Positions 25,324 to 34,410 of a stretch of 53,759 nucleotides of DNA are shown piece by piece (position 1 is the stretch's first letter; each line of letters opens with the position of its first letter). The notes beneath the pieces are model-generated. The model had not been told where the DNA came from. It searched no databases and saw only the letters and a list, made by a program, of their open reading frames with translations. The DNA comes from Elusimicrobiota bacterium. Its GTDB lineage: Bacteria; Elusimicrobiota; Elusimicrobia; UBA1565; UBA9628. The stretch lies in contig JACPOW010000019.1 of NCBI GenBank assembly GCA_016191335.1, positions 1-53,759 of the forward strand, in the 5' to 3' direction. The position numbers were made by a program, and so were the translations under genes.

Positions 25324-27480
25324 ATGGGTTGGCTCCGTTCCGGGTTGTTCCGACGCGTCGCGCTGGTGATGGGGGCTTTGGCCCTCATCCCCGTCGCCGT
25401 GCTGTCCTGGAAGATCGTGCAGTCCAACCAGGACGCGGTGCAGGGCGCCGTCCTCGAGCTCCACGTGAAGCTGGCGGAGAAGACCGCCGAGCAGGTCGAG
25501 GGCTGGGTGGACTCCGTGGACCAGCGCGTCAAGGTCGCGATCGTCGGCCTGAAGGCGCGCATGGACTGGCCGGACAAGCAGGAGCTCACCCGCGCCCTCG
25601 TCGAGGCGGGCAGCGGCGTCGCCTCGGTGACCTTGCTGCGCGAGAACGGCGGCGCGATCCTCGAGGCGTTCAGCCCCGTCCTCACCGGCGCCCCGACCGC
25701 GCTCGACCCCAAGGCCGCGCGCGCGGCCCTGCGCCGCGCGATCACGCGCAAGGGCGGCGCCGAGATCCTGCGCGGCCCCGCGGGGCCGATGCTGGTCCTG
25801 CACCGGCCGATCCAGGGCGGCGTGTACGCCCGCGTCGTCGTGCCGCTGCGCGAGCTCGCCGAGCGCATCGCCGCCGAGCGCGTCGGCGGCACCGGCTTCG
25901 CCGTGCTCGTGGACGCCGACGGGCGGCCGTTGTCGGCCGCCACGACCCCGCGCGGCCTGCAGCTCTCGACCTTGCCCGACTGGACGATCACGCGCGCGGC
26001 GCTCGGGTCCGGCGGCAGCGTCGGCTCGAGCGAGTTCACCGACCCCACCGGCGTGGAGCGCGTGGGCGCCTACGCCCCCATCCCCGTGCTGGGCGGCGCC
26101 GTGCTCGTCCTGCAGAGCCGCGAGGAGGCGTACCTCGCGGCCTCCGAGGCCCGCCGCACGGCGGGCATCGCCGTGATCGTCACGATCTGCATCTCCCTGC
26201 TCGCGTCCTTCCTCCTCGCCCGCGCCCTGACCGCGCCGCTGCTCACGTTGACGCGCGCGGCGGAGGCCGTCGCGCGGGGCGACTTCCAGACGAGCGTCGA
26301 CATCAACACCGGCGACGAGCTCCAGCATCTGGCCGAGACCTTCAACACGATGACCGCGCGCCTGCGCTCCTACTCGGTCCTGCAGGTCGACCGCCTCATC
26401 GCCGAGCAGCGCAAGACCGAGGCGATCATGTTCTCGATCGCGGAAGGCATCGTCATGGCCGACCGCGAAGGCCGCGTCCAGCTCGCCAACCGCCAGGCGC
26501 GCGAGATGTTCGGCCTCGCCGCCGACGCCGACATCGAGGGCCGGCCGATCGCCGAGGCCCTGCCGGAGGGCCTCCTGCGCGACGCGCTGGTCGCGGTGTC
26601 CAAGGAGCCCGGCAAGGGCTTCAAGGAGGCCGACCTCTCCGACAAGCAGACCCGCAAGTTCCTGCGCGTGGCGTCGAGCTCGGTCGTCACCCCGGGGCGG
26701 GGCGCGGAGCTCGGCGTCGTGTTCGCCATCCGGGACGTGACCCTCGAGCGCGAGCTCGAGATGATGAAGGACGACTTCCTGAACTACATCACGCACGACC
26801 TGCGCAACCCGCTCGGCTCGGCGATGGGCTTCATCGACATCCTCCTCAAGGGCACCGCCGGCGTGCTGAACCCGGACCAGCAGACGATCGTCTCCTCGGT
26901 GCGGCGCTCGACGAGCCGCCTGATGGCGATGATCAACAACATCCTCGACATCGCGAAGATGGAATCCGGCCGCGCGAAGCTGCAGCTGAAGACCCTCTCG
27001 CTGGCGGGCGTCGCGGGCCGCGCCATCGACATCCTGGAGCAGCTGGCCAAGGCCAAGAAGATCTCCGTCCATCTGGTCGCCGTCGAGGAGTTCTCCATCG
27101 AGGGCGACTCCGACATGCTCGAGCGCGTGTTCACGAACCTGCTCGGCAACGCGATCAAGTTCGCGCCCGACGGGGGCACGATCACGGTCTCGATCACCGA
27201 CGAGGGCTCCGAGCTCAAGGCCTGCGTCGAGGACAACGGCGACGGCATCCCGCCGGAGCACCTGCAGCGCGTGTTCGAGAAGTTCGAGCAGGTCCCCGGC
27301 CAGCGCCGCGGCGGCACCGGCCTGGGCCTGACGATCACCCGCTACTTCGTCGAGGCCCACTTCGGGCGCATCTGGGTGGAGTCCACGCCCGGCCAGGGCG
27401 CGCGCTTCTACTTCACCATCAAGAAGGGGCTGACGCTCCAGCCCGACGGGAGCGTGAAGCCGGCGGCCGCGCTCGTATGA
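25324..27480 (+). CDS. Membrane sensor histidine kinase (extracytoplasmic sensor, HAMP, PAS, HisKA, HATPase)
   Basis: 718 residues. TM1 is about residues 10-30, a ~240-residue extracytoplasmic sensor region fits a Cache-like fold, and TM2 is about 280-300. A HAMP linker, a PAS domain (~365-470), a HisKA domain with phospho-acceptor His491 in NYITHDLRNPLGS, and an ATPase domain follow, with N-box NLLGNAIKFAP, G1 DNGDGIPPEH and G2 RGGTGLGLT. No response regulator gene is adjacent. It overlaps the next gene, a LysM/FecR protein, by ATGA, so the two are translationally coupled. The sensor side may report on the cell wall, judged only from that neighbour. Confidence 0.92.
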   Translation: MGWLRSGLFRRVALVMGALALIPVAVLSWKIVQSNQDAVQGAVLELHVKLAEKTAEQVEGWVDSVDQRVKVAIVGLKARMDWPDKQELTRALVEAGSGVASVTLLRENGGAILEAFSPVLTGAPTALDPKAARAALRRAITRKGGAEILRGPAGPMLVLHRPIQGGVYARVVVPLRELAERIAAERVGGTGFAVLVDADGRPLSAATTPRGLQLSTLPDWTITRAALGSGGSVGSSEFTDPTGVERVGAYAPIPVLGGAVLVLQSREEAYLAASEARRTAGIAVIVTICISLLASFLLARALTAPLLTLTRAAEAVARGDFQTSVDINTGDELQHLAETFNTMTARLRSYSVLQVDRLIAEQRKTEAIMFSIAEGIVMADREGRVQLANRQAREMFGLAADADIEGRPIAEALPEGLLRDALVAVSKEPGKGFKEADLSDKQTRKFLRVASSSVVTPGRGAELGVVFAIRDVTLERELEMMKDDFLNYITHDLRNPLGSAMGFIDILLKGTAGVLNPDQQTIVSSVRRSTSRLMAMINNILDIAKMESGRAKLQLKTLSLAGVAGRAIDILEQLAKAKKISVHLVAVEEFSIEGDSDMLERVFTNLLGNAIKFAPDGGTITVSITDEGSELKACVEDNGDGIPPEHLQRVFEKFEQVPGQRRGGTGLGLTITRYFVEAHFGRIWVESTPGQGARFYFTIKKGLTLQPDGSVKPAAALV

Positions 27481-28847
27481 GGCTGCTCGCCGCCCTCCTC
27501 GTCCTCGGGCTCTCGCTGCCCTCCCGCGCCGACGTCGACGACGGCTCGACCTACCAGAACGTCGTCGTCAAGCCGGGCGACACGATGTGGGCGATCGCGA
27601 ACAAGTACCTGAAGGACCCGGCCCGCTGGGACGAGATCCTCAAGCACAACAAGCTCCCCACGAAGGACCCGACGGTGGCGCTGCCGGGCATGACTTTGCG
27701 CGTGCCGGTACGCCTCATCAAGGCGCAGCTGCGCGCCGCGCACCTCGTCTACGCGATCAACCGCGTCCTGTACCGGAGCAAGGAGACCGCGAGCTGGAAG
27801 ACCGGCAAGCTCGCGATGGAGCTGTTCCAGGGCGACACCGTGAGGACGCTCGAGGAGTCGAAGGCGCGCGTCAAGCTCCTCGACCGCGAGCTGCTGAGCC
27901 TCGAGCCGAACTCCATGGCCGTCATCAAGCCGCAGGACCGCGACGGCGACCTCGAGCTGAAGTCCGGCTCCGTGTTCGCGGGCCGCGCCCGCGTCGTCAC
28001 GGCGTCCGCCCTCATCACGCCGCGCACGCGCGACACGCGCTACTCCGCCACCGTCGAGGCCGACCTCACGACGCGCGTCGACGTCTTCAAGGGCGCCGCC
28101 GGCGTCGACGCCCAGGGCAGCAGCGTCGAGGTCCCCGCCGGCATGAGCACCCTCGTGCGCCCGGGCCTGGCGCCCGAGGTGCCGAAGGCGATCGTCAACC
28201 TCCCCGAGAAGGAGAACCGCGCGTTCGAGTACGCCTCCGCCGTCAAGGTCGGAGGCGGCCCCGCTCCCGAGCCGCGCGGCCCGGCGGGCCTGCCGCCCGT
28301 CCCCGAGGCCGACGCCGACAGCCTGCGCGGCGACCTGCAGTCCCTGCGCGTCGGTCTGCCGATCGCCGGCTACCTCGTCCAGGCCGCGACCGACCGGGAC
28401 TTCAAGCAGATCGTGCTCGACAAGAAGTTCGAGGCGGAAGACCGCCTCCGCCCGAACGAGGAGGGCCTCAAGCCGGGCGCCTACTGGTGGCGCATCGCGA
28501 TCATCGACCTTCTTGGCACCGAGGGGAAGTTCTCCGAGCCGCGCTACTACACGGTCGGCGTCCGGCGCGCGTCGGCGGGCATCACCGCCGACCTGAAGAA
28601 GGCGATCGTCATCGCGAGCCCGGCCGAGGAAGCCTACATCGACGCCGACAGCGTGCGCGTCTCGGGCGTGCTCCGCGACGACCGCCTGCGCGTCGAGGTC
28701 GGCGGCAAGCCGATGCGCATCGACCAGGACGGGAACTTCCTCGTCACCGTGCCCCTGAAGGACGGGATGAACGAGATCCTCATCACGGTCTCCGACCCCA
28801 ACGGGAACTCCACCCAGATCTCCCGCCGCGTGACCCGGCGCCGATAG
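27477..28847 (+). CDS. Exported LysM and FecR-domain protein
   Basis: 456 residues; the ATG overlaps the kinase stop codon (ATGA). A signal peptide (MRLLAALLVLGLSLPSRA) is followed by a LysM peptidoglycan-binding module (~28-78: VVKPGDTMWAIANKYLKDP). A FecR-type region is about 110-230 (SLEPNSMAVI, then LELKSGSVFAGRARV). A Pro-rich stretch and two beta-sandwich-like segments end the protein, the first with GAYWWRIAIID typical of fibronectin-like repeats in LysM/FecR proteins. Family proteins of this kind are periplasmic and bind peptidoglycan. Its coupling to a sensor kinase suggests a wall-associated partner. Its stop codon lies 1 nt from that of the opposing gene. Confidence 0.85.
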   Translation: MRLLAALLVLGLSLPSRADVDDGSTYQNVVVKPGDTMWAIANKYLKDPARWDEILKHNKLPTKDPTVALPGMTLRVPVRLIKAQLRAAHLVYAINRVLYRSKETASWKTGKLAMELFQGDTVRTLEESKARVKLLDRELLSLEPNSMAVIKPQDRDGDLELKSGSVFAGRARVVTASALITPRTRDTRYSATVEADLTTRVDVFKGAAGVDAQGSSVEVPAGMSTLVRPGLAPEVPKAIVNLPEKENRAFEYASAVKVGGGPAPEPRGPAGLPPVPEADADSLRGDLQSLRVGLPIAGYLVQAATDRDFKQIVLDKKFEAEDRLRPNEEGLKPGAYWWRIAIIDLLGTEGKFSEPRYYTVGVRRASAGITADLKKAIVIASPAEEAYIDADSVRVSGVLRDDRLRVEVGGKPMRIDQDGNFLVTVPLKDGMNEILITVSDPNGNSTQISRRVTRRR

Positions 28848-28848
28848 C

Positions 28849-30510
28849 CTAGGGCTCGAGCCGGGCGGCGGGGACGCGCGAGTTGGAGCGCGACAGGATG
28901 CCCTTCTGCTGGTCCGCCGGCGCCAGCGCTCCCAAGAGGATGGTCCCGTCGGGGCCGACGAGCGAGGCCGCGGGACGGCGTCCGGGGCGCGCCGGGTCCT
29001 CCGCGAGCGCGACCACGGCCCAGCCCCAGCGCGCGGGGTTGCCGCGCATGAACGAGCGCGGCACGGAGACGGAGACCTCTCCGCGGTCGGCCAGCCATTG
29101 CGCCTTGAACGCCGCGGTCTCCTCCGGCTCCCCGCCGCCGCGGACGCGGTACAGGCGCGCCTCGTCGCCGACGATGGACAGCGCGAGCTCCCAGGCGTCG
29201 CGCGCGGGGACGACGGCGCCGCGGCCCTCGAGCAGCGGCACCCGGCCCGCGCCGAGCACGCGGTTGAAGTCGGTGTAGATCTCGTAGACCGGGCGCGGGG
29301 GGGCGTTGGAGGCGCGGCCGACCTTCAGGATCAGACTCACGGCGTCGTCGTTCCACTCGGCGCGCAAGGTCAGGATGCGCCACGGGTCCGCCGCCGCGCC
29401 GCCGTCGACCACGGCCGTCGTGGCTCCCGGCGTCAACGACGGGAGGAGCGCGATGGCGCCGAGCGGCGCGCGGAACTCGAGCCAGGACGGGCCGCTCAGG
29501 GCACGCACCCCGGTCGGCCGCTCCTTCGGCCCCGCGGCCGCGGCGGCGGCGGGGGACGAGTCGTACAGGGAATCGGGCGCGGGGACCTTCAGGCGCTTGT
29601 AGACGGCCAGCAGCGCGGTCCTCAGGGGCGCCGGCATGTCCTCGGCGCCGGTGCCGCGGAAGTTTCGGGCCGCCTGGGCGCGGCGCAGCAGCTCGACGGC
29701 GGCGTCGAGCGTGCGCAGATCGGCCGAGCCGGAGTTCTGGTAGCGCTCCAGCGTCTCGGCCGCGGCGCCGTAGGCGTCCCAGGCGGCGCGGGCGCCCGCG
29801 TCGGACGGCGGCACCCGGGCGGCCTCCTCGTCCCAGGCGGGCCAGGCCGCGATGCCCGAGAGATCGGAGGGCGCTCCCGCTTTGGTGAGGGCGAGGTCTC
29901 CGACGGTGGCCCATCCCTGCGGGGGGCGGGGAAGCCCCGCGGCCGCGGCCAGGAACACGGAGGCCGTCGAGGAGCTCTCGTCGAACAAGGTCGTCGCGCT
30001 CGCGGGCACGATGACGGCTCTTCCGCCGGAGACCCAGGCTTCCTCCGGCGCGGCGTAGGGGCCCGCCAGGATCCAGACGGCCCCGCTCTGGCCGAGGGCC
30101 CCCGCCAGGCCGGCGTCCAGCGCCCCCGCTCCGGGGATGAACCCCGCCGGGGCGAGGCCCAGGCGCTTCTGCAGGCGCTCGCGCGCCTCGACGGCGCGCT
30201 CGAGCGCGTCCTGCGGCCGCGGCGCCGACGGGTGCCCGGCCACCACGGTCAGCACCGGGTCTCCGTTGACGCGCGCGGCGAGCTCGACGCGCCCCTTCTC
30301 GACCCACGGCAGCAAGGCGGCCTTGACCAGCGGCGTCGCCATCGTCGGCGTCACTCCGATCGTGAGCTTGAGGTCCGAGCCGGAGCGCATCAGCGCGTCC
30401 ACGCCGCTCCACTGGCGGAAGTTCTCGGGCGGGAGCCACACGACCGCGCCGGGCAAGGCCTGGGCGGAGGCCGAGCCGGCGAGCAAAGCCAGCAGGACGA
30501 GGGCCTTCAT
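28849..30510 (-). CDS. Secreted GH57-like protein with glucodextranase-type C-terminal module
   Basis: 553 residues beginning with a signal peptide (MKALVLLALLAGSASAQ). The N-terminal ~330 residues have a pattern like the GH57/polysaccharide-deacetylase barrel, for example LTIGVTPTMATPLVKAAL and DALERAVEARERLQKRLGL. Catalytic residues are not clear, so activity is uncertain. Residues ~378-545 resemble the C-terminal beta-sandwich module of glucodextranase, with YEIYTDFNRVLGAGRVPLL and a DAWELALSI segment. The start was chosen at the signal peptide; it overlaps the stop codon of the CBM48-like gene by ATGA. A role in alpha-glucan handling at the cell surface is inferred. Confidence 0.7.
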   Translation of the reverse strand: MKALVLLALLAGSASAQALPGAVVWLPPENFRQWSGVDALMRSGSDLKLTIGVTPTMATPLVKAALLPWVEKGRVELAARVNGDPVLTVVAGHPSAPRPQDALERAVEARERLQKRLGLAPAGFIPGAGALDAGLAGALGQSGAVWILAGPYAAPEEAWVSGGRAVIVPASATTLFDESSSTASVFLAAAAGLPRPPQGWATVGDLALTKAGAPSDLSGIAAWPAWDEEAARVPPSDAGARAAWDAYGAAAETLERYQNSGSADLRTLDAAVELLRRAQAARNFRGTGAEDMPAPLRTALLAVYKRLKVPAPDSLYDSSPAAAAAAGPKERPTGVRALSGPSWLEFRAPLGAIALLPSLTPGATTAVVDGGAAADPWRILTLRAEWNDDAVSLILKVGRASNAPPRPVYEIYTDFNRVLGAGRVPLLEGRGAVVPARDAWELALSIVGDEARLYRVRGGGEPEETAAFKAQWLADRGEVSVSVPRSFMRGNPARWGWAVVALAEDPARPGRRPAASLVGPDGTILLGALAPADQQKGILSRSNSRVPAARLEP

Positions 30511-30956
30511 TTGACGGTCCTCACCGAGACGCGGCGCCCCTCGGGCCCGTCCGCGGTGTCGGCGCGCTCGTCCACCTTCGGCTCCCCGTCGACGAGGAAC
30601 AGGTACTTGTGCCGGCCTTCCATCACCGGGATCGACACGGTCCACACGCCGTCGCCGCCGCGGCTCATCTTAAGGAGGCCGGGCTTCCACGCGTTGAAGT
30701 CGCCGACCAGCTCGACCGACCGGGCCTTGGGGGCCTTGTGGCGGAACTCGATCGACGTCAGCGCGGGCAGGTTCCCGCCGCCGCGGTCGTGCGGGGTGTA
30801 GGTCGTGCCCGTGGATTTCAGCGGGGCGGGCTCCCAGCCCGAGAGGAAGCGGCGGTAGTCGTTGATCGCCGACACCCAGGTCACCGAAGGCACGCTGACC
30901 AGCGCCAGCACCGCCGCGACCGTCCCCCAGAACGCCCACTTGTTGCGCCAGTTCAT
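30507..30956 (-). CDS. Membrane-anchored CBM48/AMPK-type glycogen-binding domain protein
   Basis: 149 residues. A TM helix at about 8-28 anchors the protein; residues ~70-149 are an early-set/CBM48 domain (VELVGDFNAWKPG then VMEGRHKYLFLVDG), the fold found in AMPK beta subunits and glycogen-branching enzymes. The upstream ATG at 31013 was rejected because TAGAAT (30969-30964) sits 8 nt before the ATG at 30956. It overlaps the GH57-like gene by ATGA, so the two form a small carbohydrate-related operon. It diverges from gdhA across a 95-bp promoter region. Confidence 0.85.
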   Translation of the reverse strand: MNWRNKWAFWGTVAAVLALVSVPSVTWVSAINDYRRFLSGWEPAPLKSTGTTYTPHDRGGGNLPALTSIEFRHKAPKARSVELVGDFNAWKPGLLKMSRGGDGVWTVSIPVMEGRHKYLFLVDGEPKVDERADTADGPEGRRVSVRTVK

Positions 30957-30963
30957 CGGCGCG

Positions 30964-30969
30964 ATTCTA
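30964..30969 (-). promoter_or_regulatory. -10 box TAGAAT for the CBM48/GH57-like operon
   Basis: On the reverse strand TAGAAT reads 30969 to 30964, ending 8 nt before the ATG at 30956, which predicts a leaderless mRNA. Confidence 0.5.
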
Positions 30970-31017
30970 TCATTTGCGCCGAACGGGGGCGTCAAACGGA
31001 CGGCTGATATCAAGCAT

Positions 31018-31045
31018 TTGACACGGTGACGTTTTTATGTAGAAT
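31018..31045 (+). promoter_or_regulatory. Promoter of gdhA (TTGACA-N16-TAGAAT)
   Basis: TTGACA at 31018-31023 and TAGAAT at 31040-31045 are 16 nt apart. The -10 ends exactly 7 nt before the ATG at 31052, the best-supported leaderless promoter in the window. Confidence 0.8.
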
Positions 31046-31051
31046 CCGGCC

Positions 31052-32359
<1,308 letters not shown>

Positions 32360-32362
32360 AGA

Positions 32363-34198
32363 GTGAAGGTTCTCGTCGCCCCTAACGCCTTCAAGGGGTC
32401 TCTGTCGTGCGTGGACGCCGCACGGGCCCTGGCCCGCGGCGTCCGCGCCGTTTTTAAGGACGCCGAGATCGTGAGCATCCCCGTCGCCGACGGCGGGGAC
32501 GGCCTCATCGACGCGCTCAAGGTCGCCATGGGCGGCGCCGTCGTCTCGGCGCCCGCGCGCGGCCCTCTCGGCGAACGCCGCCGCGCCTCCTACCTCTGGA
32601 ACGCGTCCAAGAAGCTGGCCGTCATCGAGATGGCCCGCGCCTCGGGCCTGGCCCTGGTCCCGCCCGGCAAGCGCCGCCCGATGGACGCGACCTCGCGCGG
32701 CACCGGCGACCTGATCCGCGACGCGGTCCGCCGCGGCGCGCGCACGGTCATCGTCGGCCTGGGCGGCACCGCGTCGAGCGACGGCGGCGCGGGCATGGCC
32801 CGGGCCCTCGGCGCGCGCCTGCTCGATTGCGAGGGCCGCGAGCTCCCCGACGGGGTCGTCGACCTTCCGCGCCTGTGCTCCGTGGACGCGGGCGCGGTCC
32901 GTTCCTTGCTCTCGGGGGTGAAGGTCGTCGCCTTGTCCGACGTGACCAATCCCCTGCTCGGCCCCAAGGGCTCGGCCCGGGTGTTCGGCCCGCAGAAAGG
33001 GGCGACCCCCGCGCAGGTACGCAAGATCGAGGAGGCGCTCGCCGTCTGGGCGGTCGCGCTGTGCCGCGACCTCAAGGTCTGCGTGGCCTCCAAGCCCGGG
33101 GCGGGCGCGGCGGGCGGCCTCGGCGCCGGACTGCTCGCGTTCGCCGGCGCCGAGCTCGTGCCCGGCGCCGACTGGATCCTCGAGAAGACCGGCGCGCTGA
33201 AGGCCCTCAAGTCCGCGGACCTCGCGCTCACCGCCGAGGGGCGCCTGGACAAGACGAGCCTGTTCGGCAAGGCGCCCGTCGTATTGGCGCGCGCCGCGCG
33301 CAAGGCCGGCGTGCCATGCGTCGCCGTCGCCGGCCAGGTCTCTCCCGCCGCTTTCCCGTTCAAGAAGACCGTCTCCTTCCAGGACGCCGGCGCCCGCTCT
33401 CTGGCCGACTCGATGTCCCGCGCCTCCCACTGGGCCGCCAAGGCCGCCGCGCTGGCGGTGTCAGGCCTTGCAGTATGTGCGGTTTTGGTCTTGCCCGCGC
33501 GCGCGAACAAGATCCTCGCCCCCGAGTCGTTCGACGCCCAATACTATCAGCGCCATCTCGACGACAACCTCGCCAAGAACATCGCCGGTCTGCAGGACGC
33601 CCTCAAGAGCGAGGTCATCGGCGAGTCCGAGACTTGGAAGGCGCCCTACCTGTGGCGGCTCTGCCGGGCCAAGATCCGCCTCTCGGAGAAGAAGGAGAAG
33701 CGCTCCGACAAGCTCGCCCTGTACGAGTCGGCCAAGGCCGATTGCGAGAAGTCCGTGGCCCTGTCCTCCCAGACCGCCGACGGTCATTTCTGGCTCGGCG
33801 TGGCCATCGGGCGCTGGGGCGAGACCAAGGGCCTGATGAAGGCGCTGTTCATCATCAAGCCGCTCAAGAAGGAGATGGCCGAGGTGATCCGCCTCGACCC
33901 GTCGCACGGCGGCGCGCACAACGTCCTGGCCGAGATCCTGTGGCAGGTGCCGGGCTTCGTGGGCGGGGACAAGAGGAAGGCCCTGGAGGAGTTCGAGACG
34001 GCCCTGCGCCTCTCGCCGCGCTACACCGCGAACCATCAGCCGCTGGCCGAGGCCTACCTGCACTACGGCCGCAAGGACGACGCGATCCGCGTGCTCAGGC
34101 TGGTCGAGGCGACGAAGGATCCCGCCGACCCGGCCGAGTACCCCGAGAACCTCGCCGACGCCAAGAAGCTTCTGTCGAAGCTCGAATCGGCCAAGTAG
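32363..34198 (+). CDS. Glycerate kinase fused to a membrane-linked TPR domain
   Basis: 611 residues. Residues 1 to ~360 match the glycerate 2-kinase (GlxK/GarK) family: VAPNAFKGSLS near the start, VADGGDGLIDAL (~41-52), VGLGGTASSDGGAGM, and the GAGAAGGLG glycine-rich loop. The kinase's last helix runs directly into a hydrophobic segment (~361-383, ending VLPARA) that looks like a TM or signal sequence. Residues ~384-611 are TPR-like helices (for example FETALRLSPRYTANHQPLAEAYLHYG). Normal glycerate kinases end near 370-380, so this is a fusion or two genes merged by stop-codon loss; an in-frame ATG at 33413 could start the TPR part alone. The GTG start is 3 nt after gdhA. Confidence 0.8.
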   Translation: MKVLVAPNAFKGSLSCVDAARALARGVRAVFKDAEIVSIPVADGGDGLIDALKVAMGGAVVSAPARGPLGERRRASYLWNASKKLAVIEMARASGLALVPPGKRRPMDATSRGTGDLIRDAVRRGARTVIVGLGGTASSDGGAGMARALGARLLDCEGRELPDGVVDLPRLCSVDAGAVRSLLSGVKVVALSDVTNPLLGPKGSARVFGPQKGATPAQVRKIEEALAVWAVALCRDLKVCVASKPGAGAAGGLGAGLLAFAGAELVPGADWILEKTGALKALKSADLALTAEGRLDKTSLFGKAPVVLARAARKAGVPCVAVAGQVSPAAFPFKKTVSFQDAGARSLADSMSRASHWAAKAAALAVSGLAVCAVLVLPARANKILAPESFDAQYYQRHLDDNLAKNIAGLQDALKSEVIGESETWKAPYLWRLCRAKIRLSEKKEKRSDKLALYESAKADCEKSVALSSQTADGHFWLGVAIGRWGETKGLMKALFIIKPLKKEMAEVIRLDPSHGGAHNVLAEILWQVPGFVGGDKRKALEEFETALRLSPRYTANHQPLAEAYLHYGRKDDAIRVLRLVEATKDPADPAEYPENLADAKKLLSKLESAK

Positions 34199-34211
34199 CC
34201 GCCTGAGCCGG

Positions 34212-34227
34212 CTGTTTCCGGAAACAG
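34212..34227. repeat. 16-bp perfect palindrome CTGTTTCCGGAAACAG
   Basis: It lies 14 nt after the TPR gene's stop codon. Twelve of its bases (TTCCGGAAACAG) also occur at 1647-1658, directly before a -10 box, so it may be a protein-binding site rather than a terminator; no T-tract follows. Confidence 0.55.
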
Positions 34228-34292
34228 TCGAGCGCGAAAACGCGCCGCGCCCGTCGAGGCCCCCTCAGACGCCGCACAAGCAAAAAATGGTG

Positions 34293-34370
34293 CGTTGCTT
34301 TTAAGCAACGGGAGCCTGAAACGGGGCGATAGGAGCGGTCTATTCCCGGGGCCGTTGCTTTAAAGCAACG
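34293..34370. repeat. Pair of inverted REP-like palindromes
   Basis: CGTTGCTTTTAAGCAACG (34293-34310) and CGTTGCTTTAAAGCAACG (34353-34370) are each self-complementary. With flanks (TGGTG before the first, AACCA after the second) they form an inverted pair around 42 bp, like a BIME or small MITE. The rest of the gap between convergent genes (34199-34410) holds only a short GCGCG-AAAA-CGCGC hairpin. Confidence 0.65.
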
Positions 34371-34410
34371 AACCAAGGAGGGGAGGGGTCCGGCGGCCGG
34401 AGGCGCCCCC

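Noticed and set aside
25293-27476. Open frame extending the LysM/FecR gene upstream through the kinase gene
   Set aside because: The upstream part is Arg/Pro-rich out-of-frame translation of the kinase; the signal peptide at 27477 marks the true start.
34199-34410. Possible CRISPR or tRNA in the gap after the TPR gene
   Set aside because: There are only palindromic pairs with no regular spacer-repeat series, and no cloverleaf or anticodon arm can be drawn.
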